The notes under the pieces are model-generated. The model saw only the letters and a list, made by a program, of their open reading frames with translations. It ran no database searches and was not told the DNA's origin. Below, piece by piece: positions 27,135 through 36,323 of a DNA stretch of 64,000 bases. Within the stretch, counting starts at the first letter, position 1. Each line of letters begins with the position of its first letter. Source of the stretch: Duncaniella sp. (GTDB lineage: Bacteria > Bacteroidota > Bacteroidia > Bacteroidales > Muribaculaceae); the NCBI GenBank assembly GCA_029060405.1, contig JAIDUB010000110.1, positions 1 through 64,000 on the forward strand, read 5' to 3'. The translations under genes and the position numbers were made by a program.

Positions 27135-28436
27135 ATGAATAAAACCTACCTGAAAAGCCAGATAGCCATGCGTCAAGCCGAATTTCCCACCGATCTTATG
27201 ACGCGGGAAAATCCGCTCCCCGTCCACAGTGGCAGAATAGTCACTATTCCGGGAGTAAGACGCTGTGGCAAGACCTCGCGCATGGAAGCGATTGCAAATG
27301 AACTTCTTGCAAATGGAGTGGGCCGAGAGCGATTCCTGTGGGTGAGTTTCGATGACGAGCGGATGGTAAAGATGCAGTCGGAAGAACTTGACCAAATCAT
27401 CGAAGCATACCGGGAAATGTATCCCGATATTGAATTGGATTCGGTATATATGTTTTTTGATGAGATACAGCTGATTGACGGCTGGGAATATTTCGTGATG
27501 CGCATTTTCAAGCATTATTCAAAGAATATTTTCATCAGCGGCAGCAATGCCACCATGCTTGGCAGTGAACTGAAGACGGCTTTACGGGGTTGGCCTCATG
27601 AAGAAGAAACTCTGCCTCTCTCATTTAAAGAATATTGCAATTTCAAAGGCTTAGATACTGCCGGCTGGCAGGAATCTCAGTTAGCAAAAATCCGCAATGC
27701 ATTCGTTGAGTACAACAATGGAGGAGGCTATCCGGAAGTTGTCCTGACAGAAAATCCATTGGAAAAAGTCAAGATATTGCAGACCTATTTTGACACCATG
27801 CTGCTGAAAGACCTCGCTGAACATTACAAGGTCTCTAATATCGAGGTACTCAGGTATTTTCTCAAACGCATCATGACCAATCTAACCAAGCCGACATCAG
27901 TCCGTGCCATACACGGAGACATCAAGTCACGCGGACTGAAAGTCAGCAAGGATGTCCTGTATGATTGGGCCACATATGCCTGCAATATATTCATGTTTCT
28001 CCGTGTGCCAAATTACAGTAAGTCCCTGCAGAAAATCGAGAGTTCACAGCCCAAGTATTACTGTATTGACAATGGATTGCGTGACGCGGTATTGCTACCG
28101 CAAAGCGATGACAACGGTAAAAAACTTGAAAACACAATATTTTTGCAACTATATCGTAACCGTACACCTGTCGACAGAATTTTCTATTATCAGGGTAACG
28201 GTGAATGTGATTTCGTTGTGCAGCGCGGGATGGACATCAACCGGCTTATTCAGGTCTCATGGGACCTCGGCAACCCGGTGACCCGCAACCGGGAAATAAA
28301 TGGACTGCTGGAAGCGTCGGAAGTGACCGGATGCACCGACCTGTATATCATAACCGCATTTTCAGAAGAGACAATAACGGCTGACGGGAAGACAATATAT
28401 GTCTTGCCGGCGTGGAAGTGGCTGCTCGGAAAATGA
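27135..28436 (+). CDS. AAA+ ATPase with C-terminal DUF4143 domain
   Basis: This 433-residue protein has a Walker A motif GVRRCGKTS (about residues 40-48), Walker B FFDEIQ (107-112), a sensor-like ISGSNATML and a C-terminal DUF4143 region (about 200-430) with the nuclease-like block GNGECDFVVQRG. Such ATPases are common accessory genes in gut Bacteroidales, often in several copies per genome and of unknown function; a second, diverged copy lies at 53820-55169. The gene stands alone between a terminator and a new promoter, and its codon use is less GC-rich than that of its neighbours, which suggests acquisition by transfer. Confidence 0.88.
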   Translation: MNKTYLKSQIAMRQAEFPTDLMTRENPLPVHSGRIVTIPGVRRCGKTSRMEAIANELLANGVGRERFLWVSFDDERMVKMQSEELDQIIEAYREMYPDIELDSVYMFFDEIQLIDGWEYFVMRIFKHYSKNIFISGSNATMLGSELKTALRGWPHEEETLPLSFKEYCNFKGLDTAGWQESQLAKIRNAFVEYNNGGGYPEVVLTENPLEKVKILQTYFDTMLLKDLAEHYKVSNIEVLRYFLKRIMTNLTKPTSVRAIHGDIKSRGLKVSKDVLYDWATYACNIFMFLRVPNYSKSLQKIESSQPKYYCIDNGLRDAVLLPQSDDNGKKLENTIFLQLYRNRTPVDRIFYYQGNGECDFVVQRGMDINRLIQVSWDLGNPVTRNREINGLLEASEVTGCTDLYIITAFSEETITADGKTIYVLPAWKWLLGK

Positions 28437-28508
28437 CCTGAAGAATATTCATAATACCATCACGCTTCCATTCTTATTTACACTTTTGAATCTGATTACA
28501 ACTATATC

Positions 28509-28539
28509 TTGTAAATTTAACGGATAGTAAGTAATTTTG
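28509..28539 (+). promoter_or_regulatory. Promoter of the glycine-lipid/galE operon
   Basis: TTG at 28509-28511, 20 bp, then TAATTTTG at 28532-28539 match the consensus closely. The predicted start site is almost at the ATG 28547, so the mRNA would be nearly leaderless unless translation starts at ATG 28568. Confidence 0.72.
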
Positions 28540-28546
28540 CGGTGAA

Positions 28547-29389
28547 ATGTCAAGTGTACCGTCAACAATGCGAATAGATGTGGACGCGGTGCTTCGCAGT
28601 CGCGTGCCATCGCTGTATCGTTTCATACCCGGGCCGGTGGTGCGCTGGCTCGAGCGCACTATATGCCAGAATCGCCTCAACGAACTGCTGAGCCACAACG
28701 CGGCAGCCGACGGCGTCGACTTCGCCCGCGGCGTAATCTCCGATATGGGCGTGACCTACAGCGTGGTAGGTAAGTTGCCTGAGTCGTCGCGCGTAATCAT
28801 CACGTCCAATCATCCCCTCGGGGGGCTCGACGGACTGGTGCTGGCCGACTTCGTGGGAACCGCCTACGGTAGAAAAGACATAGGGTTTGTGGTCAACGAC
28901 CTGCTGGCGGCCGTGGAGCCCCTGCGCAGCATATTTCTGGCCGTGAACAAGCACGGCAAGCAGTCGCGCGAAGCCGTGGAGCGTCTCGACCGCGCCATGG
29001 AGTCAGACATGCCCATCGTGATGTTTCCCGCCGGGCTGGTATCGCGACGCAACTCCCGCGGCGAGATACGCGACCTTCAGTGGCAGAAAATGGTGGTCAA
29101 CAAGGCCATCGAGACACGACGCGATATAGTACCGCTGCATTTTAGCGGTGAAAATTCAGCTTTTTTTTATAACTTTGCACGATGGAGGGCGAAACTCGGC
29201 CTCAAATTCAATATCGAGATGATCTATCTCCCGCGCGAACTCGTAAGAAGCGAGGGAAAGCATTTCACAATCACCGTGGGCGAGCCCGTCAGCTACAGCT
29301 CTCTGCGCGGTGGAAAAGAATCGGCTGACACGGCCGCGCAACTTTGCCGGCAGGTGTATGGTCTTGTTAATCAGGAATGGAATCTATGA
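28547..29389 (+). CDS. glsA: Glycine-lipid O-acyltransferase (GlsA-type, PlsC superfamily)
   Basis: The lysophospholipid-acyltransferase motif SNHPLGGLDG (residues 87-96) and the downstream blocks MFPAGLVSRR and IVPLHFSGENS place this 280-residue membrane-associated enzyme in the PlsC superfamily. It is followed at once by a GNAT-type N-acyltransferase. In Bacteroides this pair (GlsB, then GlsA) makes N-acyl glycine and then adds the second fatty acid, giving glycine and serine-glycine lipids. The identification rests on this pairing and the motif. An alternative start at 28568 (protein start MRIDVDAVL) would restore a normal leader. It is not related to the glutaminase glsA at 5 kb. Confidence 0.8.
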   Translation: MSSVPSTMRIDVDAVLRSRVPSLYRFIPGPVVRWLERTICQNRLNELLSHNAAADGVDFARGVISDMGVTYSVVGKLPESSRVIITSNHPLGGLDGLVLADFVGTAYGRKDIGFVVNDLLAAVEPLRSIFLAVNKHGKQSREAVERLDRAMESDMPIVMFPAGLVSRRNSRGEIRDLQWQKMVVNKAIETRRDIVPLHFSGENSAFFYNFARWRAKLGLKFNIEMIYLPRELVRSEGKHFTITVGEPVSYSSLRGGKESADTAAQLCRQVYGLVNQEWNL

Positions 29390-30339
29390 ACCAAGAAATT
29401 ATCGCACCCGTAGATGTAGCAGAAATCGAGGCCGAGCTGAGCCGCGATACTTTTCTGCGGGTTTCCAATAAAGGAGGAACACATCTGCATGTGGTCGACG
29501 GCCGCAAGGCTCCGGCCACCATGCGCGAGATAGGCCGTCTGCGTGAAATAGCGTTCCGCGCCGCCGGCGGCGGGACGGGCAAGGACTGTGATATCGACGA
29601 GTTTGATCTCATGGATCCGCCTTGCATGCAGCTGATAGTGTGGGATCCGGTTGAAAAGCTCATCCTCGGCGGCTACCGCTATATATGCGGCCGCGACATA
29701 CGCCCCGACAGCAACGGACGTCCGCGCATCGCCACAAGTCATCTTTTCAACTTCTCGCCCGAATTTCTTGAGCGCTATCTCCCCTATACGATCGAGCTCG
29801 GCCGTTCGTTTGTGCGCCGCGAATATCAGTCGACCCGTGCCGGTGTCAAGGCGCTCTATGTGCTCGACAACCTATGGGACGGACTGGGCGCGCTCACCGT
29901 GCTCAATCCCGAGATACGCTATCTCTTCGGCAAGGTGACCATGTATCCCGACTACCACTCGGGCTGCCGCAACATGATACTATATTTCCTACACAAGCAT
30001 TTTCCCGACAGCGAAAATCTGGTTCACCCCATCAAGAGCCTCGACACGAGCCTTGACGTGGAGGAGATGAAGCGGCTTTTCACGGGCTCGTCGTTCAAAG
30101 AGGATTACCGCACGCTCAAGCAGGCCGTGCATCAGTACGGGCTCAACATTCCCCCGCTGGTAAACGCCTACATGAATCTGTCGCCCACGATGAGAATGTT
30201 TGGCACTGCGATCAACGATGAGTTTGGCGACGTGGAGGAAAGCGGCATATTCCTCGCAATCCCTGAGATAACCGAGGAAAAGAAGCAGCGTCACATCGAG
30301 ACATTCGACGTATCGGCCTCAATTTTCAAAATCACTTAA
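29386..30339 (+). CDS. glsB: GNAT-type N-acyltransferase of glycine-lipid synthesis (GlsB-type)
   Basis: This protein of about 317 residues belongs to the hemolysin-like GNAT family (LREIAFRAAGGGTGKDCDIDEFD, QLIVWDPVEKLILGGYRY, ELGRSFVRREYQ), which uses acyl-ACP to acylate amino acids. Its ATG at 29386 overlaps the stop of the PlsC-type gene as ATGA, a coupling used repeatedly in this window; the track start at 29377 is the alternative. Together the two enzymes would convert glycine to diacylated glycine lipid at the membrane. galE follows after 12 bp. Confidence 0.8.
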   Translation: MNQEIIAPVDVAEIEAELSRDTFLRVSNKGGTHLHVVDGRKAPATMREIGRLREIAFRAAGGGTGKDCDIDEFDLMDPPCMQLIVWDPVEKLILGGYRYICGRDIRPDSNGRPRIATSHLFNFSPEFLERYLPYTIELGRSFVRREYQSTRAGVKALYVLDNLWDGLGALTVLNPEIRYLFGKVTMYPDYHSGCRNMILYFLHKHFPDSENLVHPIKSLDTSLDVEEMKRLFTGSSFKEDYRTLKQAVHQYGLNIPPLVNAYMNLSPTMRMFGTAINDEFGDVEESGIFLAIPEITEEKKQRHIETFDVSASIFKIT

Positions 30340-30351
30340 TCTCTCATAATC

Positions 30352-31389
30352 ATGGCATCCAACCGCATTCTTGTGACCGGAGGAACCGGTTACATAGGCT
30401 CACATACGGTAGTCGAACTCATCAACGCCGGGTATCAGGTGGTGATTATCGACAACCTTTCCAACTCAAGCCGCGACGTGCTCGACGGTATCGAGCGCAT
30501 CACGGGCGTGCGCCCTGACTTCATGGAGGGCGACTGTACCGATATCGCCACGCTCCGCCGTCTTTTCGCCGACTATCCCGGCATAGCGGGCATAATAAAC
30601 TTCGCCGCCTCCAAGGCCGTGGGCGAGAGTGTGAAAAAACCGGTGCTTTACTACCGCAACAATCTCAACACGCTGCTCAACCTGCTCGACCTCATGGGTG
30701 AGAACGGCGTGAAAGGCATCGTGTTCTCATCGTCGTGCACAGTCTACGGCGAGCCCGATGTAAACCCCGTCACCGAGCAATCGCCCATCAAGAAAGCCAC
30801 CTCGCCCTACGGCAATACCAAGCAGATTTCCGAGGAAATCATCACCGACGTCATCGCCTCCGGCGCTCCGTTCAAGAGCATAATCCTCCGCTATTTCAAT
30901 CCCGTGGGAGCGCATCCGTCGGCCGAGATAGGCGAACTGCCCAACGGCGTGCCGCAGAATCTCATCCCCTATCTCACCCAGACCGCCATGGGTATCCGCG
31001 AGAAACTGAGCGTGTTTGGCGATGACTACAATACCCCCGACGGCTCGTGCATACGCGATTATATTAATGTGGTGGATCTTGCCAAAGCCCACGTGATAGC
31101 AGTGCGCCGCATGCTCGACGATTCATCAGAAGCGCCCGTAGAGATTTTCAACCTCGGCACCGGCCGCGGAGTATCGGTGCTGGAGCTCATCAATACTTTC
31201 GAGTCAGCCACCGGCGTGAAAGTGCCCCACGTGATTACCGGACGCCGCGAGGGTGACATTGAAAAGGTTTGGGCAGACCCCACATATGCCAACACCGTGC
31301 TCGGCTGGAAAGCCGAGACTCCGCTTGCCGAGACTCTCTCTTCGGCTTGGAACTGGCAGAAACGACTGCGCGAGCGCGGAATAATGTAA
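30352..31389 (+). CDS. galE: UDP-glucose 4-epimerase
   Basis: The enzyme interconverts UDP-glucose and UDP-galactose for the Leloir pathway and surface glycans. The Rossmann motif GGTGYIGSH (residues 10-18), the Ser triad in FSSSCTVYG and the catalytic Tyr153-x3-Lys157 (SPYGNTK) are all present, along with the NAD-epimerase C-terminal blocks RREGDIEKVWADPTYA. The length of 345 residues is typical. It is the third gene of a likely six-gene operon starting at 28547. Confidence 0.96.
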   Translation: MASNRILVTGGTGYIGSHTVVELINAGYQVVIIDNLSNSSRDVLDGIERITGVRPDFMEGDCTDIATLRRLFADYPGIAGIINFAASKAVGESVKKPVLYYRNNLNTLLNLLDLMGENGVKGIVFSSSCTVYGEPDVNPVTEQSPIKKATSPYGNTKQISEEIITDVIASGAPFKSIILRYFNPVGAHPSAEIGELPNGVPQNLIPYLTQTAMGIREKLSVFGDDYNTPDGSCIRDYINVVDLAKAHVIAVRRMLDDSSEAPVEIFNLGTGRGVSVLELINTFESATGVKVPHVITGRREGDIEKVWADPTYANTVLGWKAETPLAETLSSAWNWQKRLRERGIM

Positions 31390-31402
31390 TTTTGCGATTA
31401 TT

Positions 31403-32068
31403 ATGAAAATAGGTATAATCGTGGCGATGGAAAAGGAGCTCAACCTGCTACTCCATCTGCTTGAAAACAAGACTGAACTCACCGTGGGCGACACTACGCT
31501 CCACCTCGGCACAATAGGCAGCAACGAAATTGCCATAGCGCGCTGCGGCATAGGCAAGGTAAATGCCGCCGTGGGTGCCATGACGCTCATCGACTCGTTT
31601 CATCCCTCGCTGGTAATCAACACCGGAGTGGCCGGTGGCGTGGGTGCCGACGCCGGCGTGCTCGACGTGGTGGTGGCCGATGCCGTGGCTTATCACGACT
31701 TCTGGTGTCTTGGCGAGGAATGGGGTCATGTGCCCGGTTGTCCGCGCCTGTTCCGCACCGCCTCGCTTCACGTTGATTTCCAAGACCCCACCGTAAAGAC
31801 CGGACTCATAGCATCGGGCGACCTCTTTGTGTCGAAACCCGAGGAAGTGGAGCACATCCGCTCGATATATCCCGACGTGCAGGCCGTGGACATGGAATCG
31901 GCCGCGATAGCACAGGTATGCTATCTGAAAAATGTGCCTTTCTACTGCCTGCGAGTGATAAGCGACACCCCCGGCGGCGATGACAACATCAGCCAGTATG
32001 AATATTTCTGGGAAGACGCTCCCCGCCATTCGTTTAACGTACTTCACCGCATCCTGCTCAGCATCTGA
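31403..32068 (+). CDS. mtnN: 5'-methylthioadenosine/S-adenosylhomocysteine nucleosidase
   Basis: This 221-residue purine-nucleoside-phosphorylase-type enzyme removes adenine from MTA and SAH, clearing inhibitory products of SAM metabolism. Catalytic-type residues are visible: Glu10/Glu12 in VAMEKEL, the VDMESAAIAQ block near residue 168 and the Asp in VISDTPGGDD. It lies 13 bp after galE and 17 bp before an AlbA_2-type gene. Confidence 0.95.
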   Translation: MKIGIIVAMEKELNLLLHLLENKTELTVGDTTLHLGTIGSNEIAIARCGIGKVNAAVGAMTLIDSFHPSLVINTGVAGGVGADAGVLDVVVADAVAYHDFWCLGEEWGHVPGCPRLFRTASLHVDFQDPTVKTGLIASGDLFVSKPEEVEHIRSIYPDVQAVDMESAAIAQVCYLKNVPFYCLRVISDTPGGDDNISQYEYFWEDAPRHSFNVLHRILLSI

Positions 32069-32085
32069 GCCCCGCCGGAGGTTCC

Positions 32086-32739
32086 ATGAAGGATATCAAA
32101 GGCATCAGGGGAAAATATTACATCGCCCGGCTCATCGACGAGGGCGAGCATGAGCGGCAGGACTTCAAGTATGCCATAACCGACGCGCGCAAGATCGCGC
32201 GGTCGCTCTCGGCATTCGCCAATCACTCGGGCGGAAGGCTCCTGATAGGAGTGAAGGACAACGGCTCGGTTGCCGGCGTGCGCAACGAGGAAGACATATA
32301 CCTTGTGGAGCAAGCCGCCGAGCGCTATTGTATCCCGCCCCTGACCATCAGGGTCGACGCTTTCATTGCCGAGGGCGGCGCACGTGTGATGCGCGTGGAA
32401 ATCGATCCCGCCGCAGAGCGGCCTGTGATGGTCGACGAGGGTGGTGGCAACCACAAGGCATATTACCGCGTGGCCGATGAAAACATCGTCGCTCACCCGC
32501 TTATGGTGCGCGCATGGCGCGAAAGAGCGCTGTCGACCGGCATGCTCATCAGCCCCGACGGAACCGAGAGGCAGCTTCTCGACTTTCTCGCCGAGAGCGA
32601 CATGACGGTGGAGGACTTCATGCTGCGCGCCCACATATCGCGGGCTCGCGCCGAAGAAGTTGTGGTCAATATGCACTGCGCGGCACTGGTCGATTTCAGT
32701 TTCGACGGTGACAGATTTGTGTTAACCCTTACGAAATAA
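32086..32739 (+). CDS. AlbA_2/Schlafen-type putative DNA-binding protein
   Basis: The N-terminal 130 residues (HERQDFKYAITDARKIARSL, AFANHSGGRLLIGVKDNGSV, VRNEEDIYLVEQAAERYCIP) match the AlbA_2 (Schlafen AAA_4) domain, found in putative DNA- or RNA-binding regulators. The C-terminal 80 residues look like a winged helix (LLDFLAESDMTVEDFMLRAH). At 217 residues it is complete but has no ATPase part. It sits inside the glsA-galE-mtnN run with 6 bp to the transporter gene. A regulatory role is likely, with no known target. Confidence 0.82.
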   Translation: MKDIKGIRGKYYIARLIDEGEHERQDFKYAITDARKIARSLSAFANHSGGRLLIGVKDNGSVAGVRNEEDIYLVEQAAERYCIPPLTIRVDAFIAEGGARVMRVEIDPAAERPVMVDEGGGNHKAYYRVADENIVAHPLMVRAWRERALSTGMLISPDGTERQLLDFLAESDMTVEDFMLRAHISRARAEEVVVNMHCAALVDFSFDGDRFVLTLTK

Positions 32740-32745
32740 CTGTAT

Positions 32746-33621
32746 ATGTGGGTAGTTCTCGCTATTGTGTCGGCGCTGTGTCTGGGCGTCTACGACGTGA
32801 TGAAGAAACTGTCGGTCGACGGCAACAACGTGCTTGGCGTGTTGTTTCTCAACACTCTTTTCGGCTCGCTGCTCATGCTCCCGGTAATAATTTCGGGTGT
32901 CATCGAGGGCAATTACGGATTGGGCAACACCCTCGCCGGTCACGGAGCCATACTTATAAAATCGATGATAGTGCTGTCGTCGTGGCTCTTAGGCTACGCC
33001 TCCATCAAGCATCTGCCCCTTACCATAGCCGGGCCGGTCAACGCCTCGCGTCCGGTGATGGTGCTGGTGGGCGCGCTTGTCATATTCGGCGAGCGGCTTA
33101 ACGTGTGGCAGTGGGCAGGCGTGATACTCGGGTTTGCGTCACTGTATTTCATATCGCGCGTGGGCAGCCGCGAGGGCGTGTCGTTCAAGGGCAACAAATG
33201 GGTGTGGATGGCCATAGGAGCCACGGTGATGGGAGCCGTCAGCGCCCTCTACGACAAATATCTGCTCACCCGCTTCAAGCCGCTTGAGGTGCAGGCATGG
33301 TATTCGCTCTACCAGTTTTTCATAATGGGCGTCACACTCTGGATCATAGGCCGCATGACAGCCGAGAAAAAACCGCTTCAGTGGCGATGGGCCATCCCTC
33401 TTATCTCGGTATTCCTCACCATAGCTGACCTCGCCTACTTCTACAGTCTCTCGATTCCTTCATCAATGATTGCGATCGTATCGATGATAAGGCGCGGCAG
33501 CGTGATAGTGCCGTTCTTCTACGGAGTATTTGCCCTCCATGAGAAAAATGTGCGCATGAAACTTGTCGACCTTACGATTCTGCTGGTGGGCCTTACATTT
33601 CTTGTCGTCGGCAGCTTGTAA
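32746..33621 (+). CDS. EamA/DMT-family transporter
   Basis: This 291-residue protein has about ten membrane segments and two EamA repeats (residues 1-136 and 150-291), as in the drug/metabolite transporter superfamily. The second repeat ends MRRGSVIVPFFYGVFALHEKN, a typical EamA signature region. It is the last gene of the operon that starts with the glycine-lipid enzymes. The transported compound is unknown. The next promoter begins within its last codons. Confidence 0.88.
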   Translation: MWVVLAIVSALCLGVYDVMKKLSVDGNNVLGVLFLNTLFGSLLMLPVIISGVIEGNYGLGNTLAGHGAILIKSMIVLSSWLLGYASIKHLPLTIAGPVNASRPVMVLVGALVIFGERLNVWQWAGVILGFASLYFISRVGSREGVSFKGNKWVWMAIGATVMGAVSALYDKYLLTRFKPLEVQAWYSLYQFFIMGVTLWIIGRMTAEKKPLQWRWAIPLISVFLTIADLAYFYSLSIPSSMIAIVSMIRRGSVIVPFFYGVFALHEKNVRMKLVDLTILLVGLTFLVVGSL

Positions 33622-33646
33622 ACTATCTGAAAAAACGCTACCTTTG
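33616..33646 (+). promoter_or_regulatory. Promoter of the LysM protein gene
   Basis: TTG at 33616-33618, overlapping the end of the upstream gene, a 20-bp spacer and TACCTTTG at 33639-33646 match the consensus. Confidence 0.72.
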
Positions 33647-33669
33647 CGTCCGATCCATTATTATCACGC

Positions 33670-35601
33670 ATGAACAGTCTGTTACGAAATATCGCCGCGG
33701 CAATAGCCGCTCTCATAGCCACCGGTGCATGGGCCGATGTGAAGGAATTGCCCGTCACCACCATCAACGGCAAGCTCTATCATTATTACAAGGTAGAAGG
33801 CAAGGAAAGCATCTACTCGGTGGTGCACAAGCTTAAGGTGCCCAAGGACGAGCTTCTGCGCTACAACCCCGCCGCCACCGAAGGACTCAAAAGCGGCATG
33901 ACGCTCTACTATCCCTTTGACGACAGCGAAGTATCAGAAAAAACAGAAGCAGCTGATGCCCCCGAGACACCGGCAACCCCTGAAGTACCGGCAAAGCCTG
34001 AAGCATCGGCAGCTCAGTTAACACCGGAAAAATCCGATCCCTCTGATAACTCTGATAACTCTGATCTCCCCGACACCCATCTCGTTCAGCGCGGCGAGAC
34101 CATCTACGGACTCGCGCGCCGCTACGGAGTCACCGAAGCCGACCTTATGAAATGGAATCCTTCGCTTACCGACGGTCTTAAAGCCGACAGCCGCATCATA
34201 GTGCGCGCTCCGCAGCCCGACACATCCGCCCCGGCGGCCGAAGCCGCACCCGCCACCGCCGTGCTTGAGCCGGTGGTGACACCTGCGCTCGCCGAAGGTT
34301 ACCTCGTGAAAGAAAAAGAAACTTTCTACTCCATAGCCCGCGACCACGGTATCACCGTGCCCGAGCTTGAAGCCGCCAATCCTGAAGTATCGCTGCTTAA
34401 AGCCGGAATGATACTCAACATTCCCCGCCCCGGCGACGCTGCTGTCGTGGAGCCTGAGCCTCAACCTGAAGAAAATACCGCAACTGAAGTCGCGGTCCCG
34501 GCCGCCGTGCAAGCCGACGATGTCACGGAAACACCCGTGGACGACTCCGTTAACATCGCCTTGATTCTGCCGTTCATGACCGGACAAGAGCCCGTGAGCA
34601 AGCAGGCGATGCGATTCACGGAGTTTTACAAAGGCTTCCTCATTGCCGTCGATTCCCTGCGCAATTCAGGCAAGCCCATCAACATTCTCGCCCTCGACAG
34701 CCACGGATCGACCGACACCGTGAAGCACCTGCTCACGCGCCCCGAACTCAAGGATATGGACGTGGTGATAGCGCCCGACAATGCCGCCCAACTCGCCTAC
34801 ATAGCCCGCTGGGGTCTGGAAAACAACGTGAAAGTCTACAATGCATTCGTGATCAAGGACGATACTTATGTGGGCAATCCCATGATGCTGCAGAGCAACA
34901 TCCCGAGCGAAATGATGCTCGACAAGGCTGCCGACGGGCTCATCGCCTCCCTCGGCTCGTTCACACCCGTGATCATATCCCGCACCGGAGCCGAAGCCGA
35001 CAAGGCTGATTTCCTCAAGGAACTCGAAGCCAAGCTCAATGACAAGGGCATAACCCCCGTAACAATAGAATTTGACAACCGGCTTTCAGCCTCCGATCTC
35101 TCCGCTCTCGATGCCACGGGCGACTACATGTTCATTCCCGTCACCGGAAAGCAGGCCGATGTCAACAAGATACTTCCCGGCCTCATCGAATGGCACCGCA
35201 GCGCGCCCGCAGCCCGGGTTAAGGTATGGGGTTATCCGGAGTGGATCGCATTCCGCGGCGAGACCCTTCAGAACATGCACGCCCTCTCCACCACCATCTA
35301 CTCACGCTTCGCCCCCGACGAGGACCATTACCGCAACAAGAAATTCGACGCCGCTTTCAAGCGGTGGTTTGGCTCGGAGATGGAAAACGCCACCCCGCGT
35401 CAGGGTCTGCTCGGATTTGACACGGGCATGTATCTCCTCAGGCTCGGCCTGCTCGACAAGCCCGCTCCCTCGGGTGTGCGCTACTCGGGTATACAGACCG
35501 ACTATGATTTCCATCAAGTACCCGACGGTGGATGGGTCAACAATTCGCTCATGCTGGTCACATATCTGCCCGGAGGTGAAATCAGCAAAACCTCAAAATG
35601 A
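33670..35601 (+). CDS. LysM-repeat protein fused to a periplasmic-binding-protein-like domain
   Basis: This 643-residue protein has a signal peptide (1-22) and three LysM modules (about 28-78 YYKVEGKESIYSVVHKLKVP, 120-168 LVQRGETIYGLARRYGV and 215-262 YLVKEKETFYSIARDHGI), linked by Pro/Glu/Ala-rich and Ser-Asp-Asn repeats. From about residue 290 (VNIALILPFMTGQEPVSKQAMRFTEFYKGF) it resembles type I periplasmic binding or amino-acid ABC substrate proteins. It should bind peptidoglycan in the periplasm. It overlaps the PorT-like gene by 4 bp, so the two are probably a functional pair at the envelope. Confidence 0.85.
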   Translation: MNSLLRNIAAAIAALIATGAWADVKELPVTTINGKLYHYYKVEGKESIYSVVHKLKVPKDELLRYNPAATEGLKSGMTLYYPFDDSEVSEKTEAADAPETPATPEVPAKPEASAAQLTPEKSDPSDNSDNSDLPDTHLVQRGETIYGLARRYGVTEADLMKWNPSLTDGLKADSRIIVRAPQPDTSAPAAEAAPATAVLEPVVTPALAEGYLVKEKETFYSIARDHGITVPELEAANPEVSLLKAGMILNIPRPGDAAVVEPEPQPEENTATEVAVPAAVQADDVTETPVDDSVNIALILPFMTGQEPVSKQAMRFTEFYKGFLIAVDSLRNSGKPINILALDSHGSTDTVKHLLTRPELKDMDVVIAPDNAAQLAYIARWGLENNVKVYNAFVIKDDTYVGNPMMLQSNIPSEMMLDKAADGLIASLGSFTPVIISRTGAEADKADFLKELEAKLNDKGITPVTIEFDNRLSASDLSALDATGDYMFIPVTGKQADVNKILPGLIEWHRSAPAARVKVWGYPEWIAFRGETLQNMHALSTTIYSRFAPDEDHYRNKKFDAAFKRWFGSEMENATPRQGLLGFDTGMYLLRLGLLDKPAPSGVRYSGIQTDYDFHQVPDGGWVNNSLMLVTYLPGGEISKTSK

Positions 35602-36299
35602 TGAAGCCGCTGTTACGATTGATATTTATACTGCTGCTTACAGCGGCTGCACCCGCGGCCGTCAAAGCGCAATATATCTACTCCCCCAACCTCGCGTTCG
35701 GTGCGAAGGCCGGCGCGACAATATCACGCATGACATTCTCGCCCGAGGTGCCTCAGAAATTTCTCCCCGGTTTCATGGCCGGAGTCACGGTGAGGTATAC
35801 CGAGGAGAATCACTTCGGCCTGATAGGCGAAATCAACATAGAGCAGCGCGGCTGGGAAGAGGACTTCGAGGAACATAGCTCACAGTTCAGCTACCGACGC
35901 ACCCTCACCTATATTCAGATTCCCCTGCTCACGCATATCTACTTCGGGAGCCGCAAGTGCAAGTTTTTCATCAATCTCGGCCCCGAGTTCGGCTACATGC
36001 TCTCCGATAAGATCGACGCCGATTTCAATTACGCCGACATAGCGTCGATTCCCGACTTTCCCCGCGGCTACCGCACCAACGAGCAACTCGCCATGAAAGT
36101 ATCCAACCGGTTTGACTACGGCATATCGGGCGGCCTTGGCGTGGAGCTTATAGCTCGCAAGCGCAATTCATTTATGCTCGAAGGCCGTTTTTACTACGGA
36201 CTGGGCAACATATATCCCTCGTCGAAACGCGACTTCTTCTCGGCCTCGCGCGGAATGTCGATTGAAGTGACGCTGGGCTACATGTTTCGCGTAAAATAA
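35598..36299 (+). CDS. PorT-like outer-membrane beta-barrel protein
   Basis: This 233-residue protein has a signal peptide (to about residue 24, AAVKAQ). An eight-strand barrel pattern follows, with FGAKAGATISRM, LTYIQIPLLTHIYFGS, KFFINLGPEFGYMLSDK and the ending VTLGYMFRVK. The block IQIPLL...GPEFGYMLS is typical of the PorT family, one member of which is a type IX secretion component. Translation is coupled to the LysM gene by ATGA overlap. Whether it is the true T9SS PorT or a paralogous small barrel cannot be settled from this sequence. Confidence 0.72.
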   Translation: MMKPLLRLIFILLLTAAAPAAVKAQYIYSPNLAFGAKAGATISRMTFSPEVPQKFLPGFMAGVTVRYTEENHFGLIGEINIEQRGWEEDFEEHSSQFSYRRTLTYIQIPLLTHIYFGSRKCKFFINLGPEFGYMLSDKIDADFNYADIASIPDFPRGYRTNEQLAMKVSNRFDYGISGGLGVELIARKRNSFMLEGRFYYGLGNIYPSSKRDFFSASRGMSIEVTLGYMFRVK

Positions 36300-36323
36300 C
36301 ACAACCTGACATATCTTCTCACC

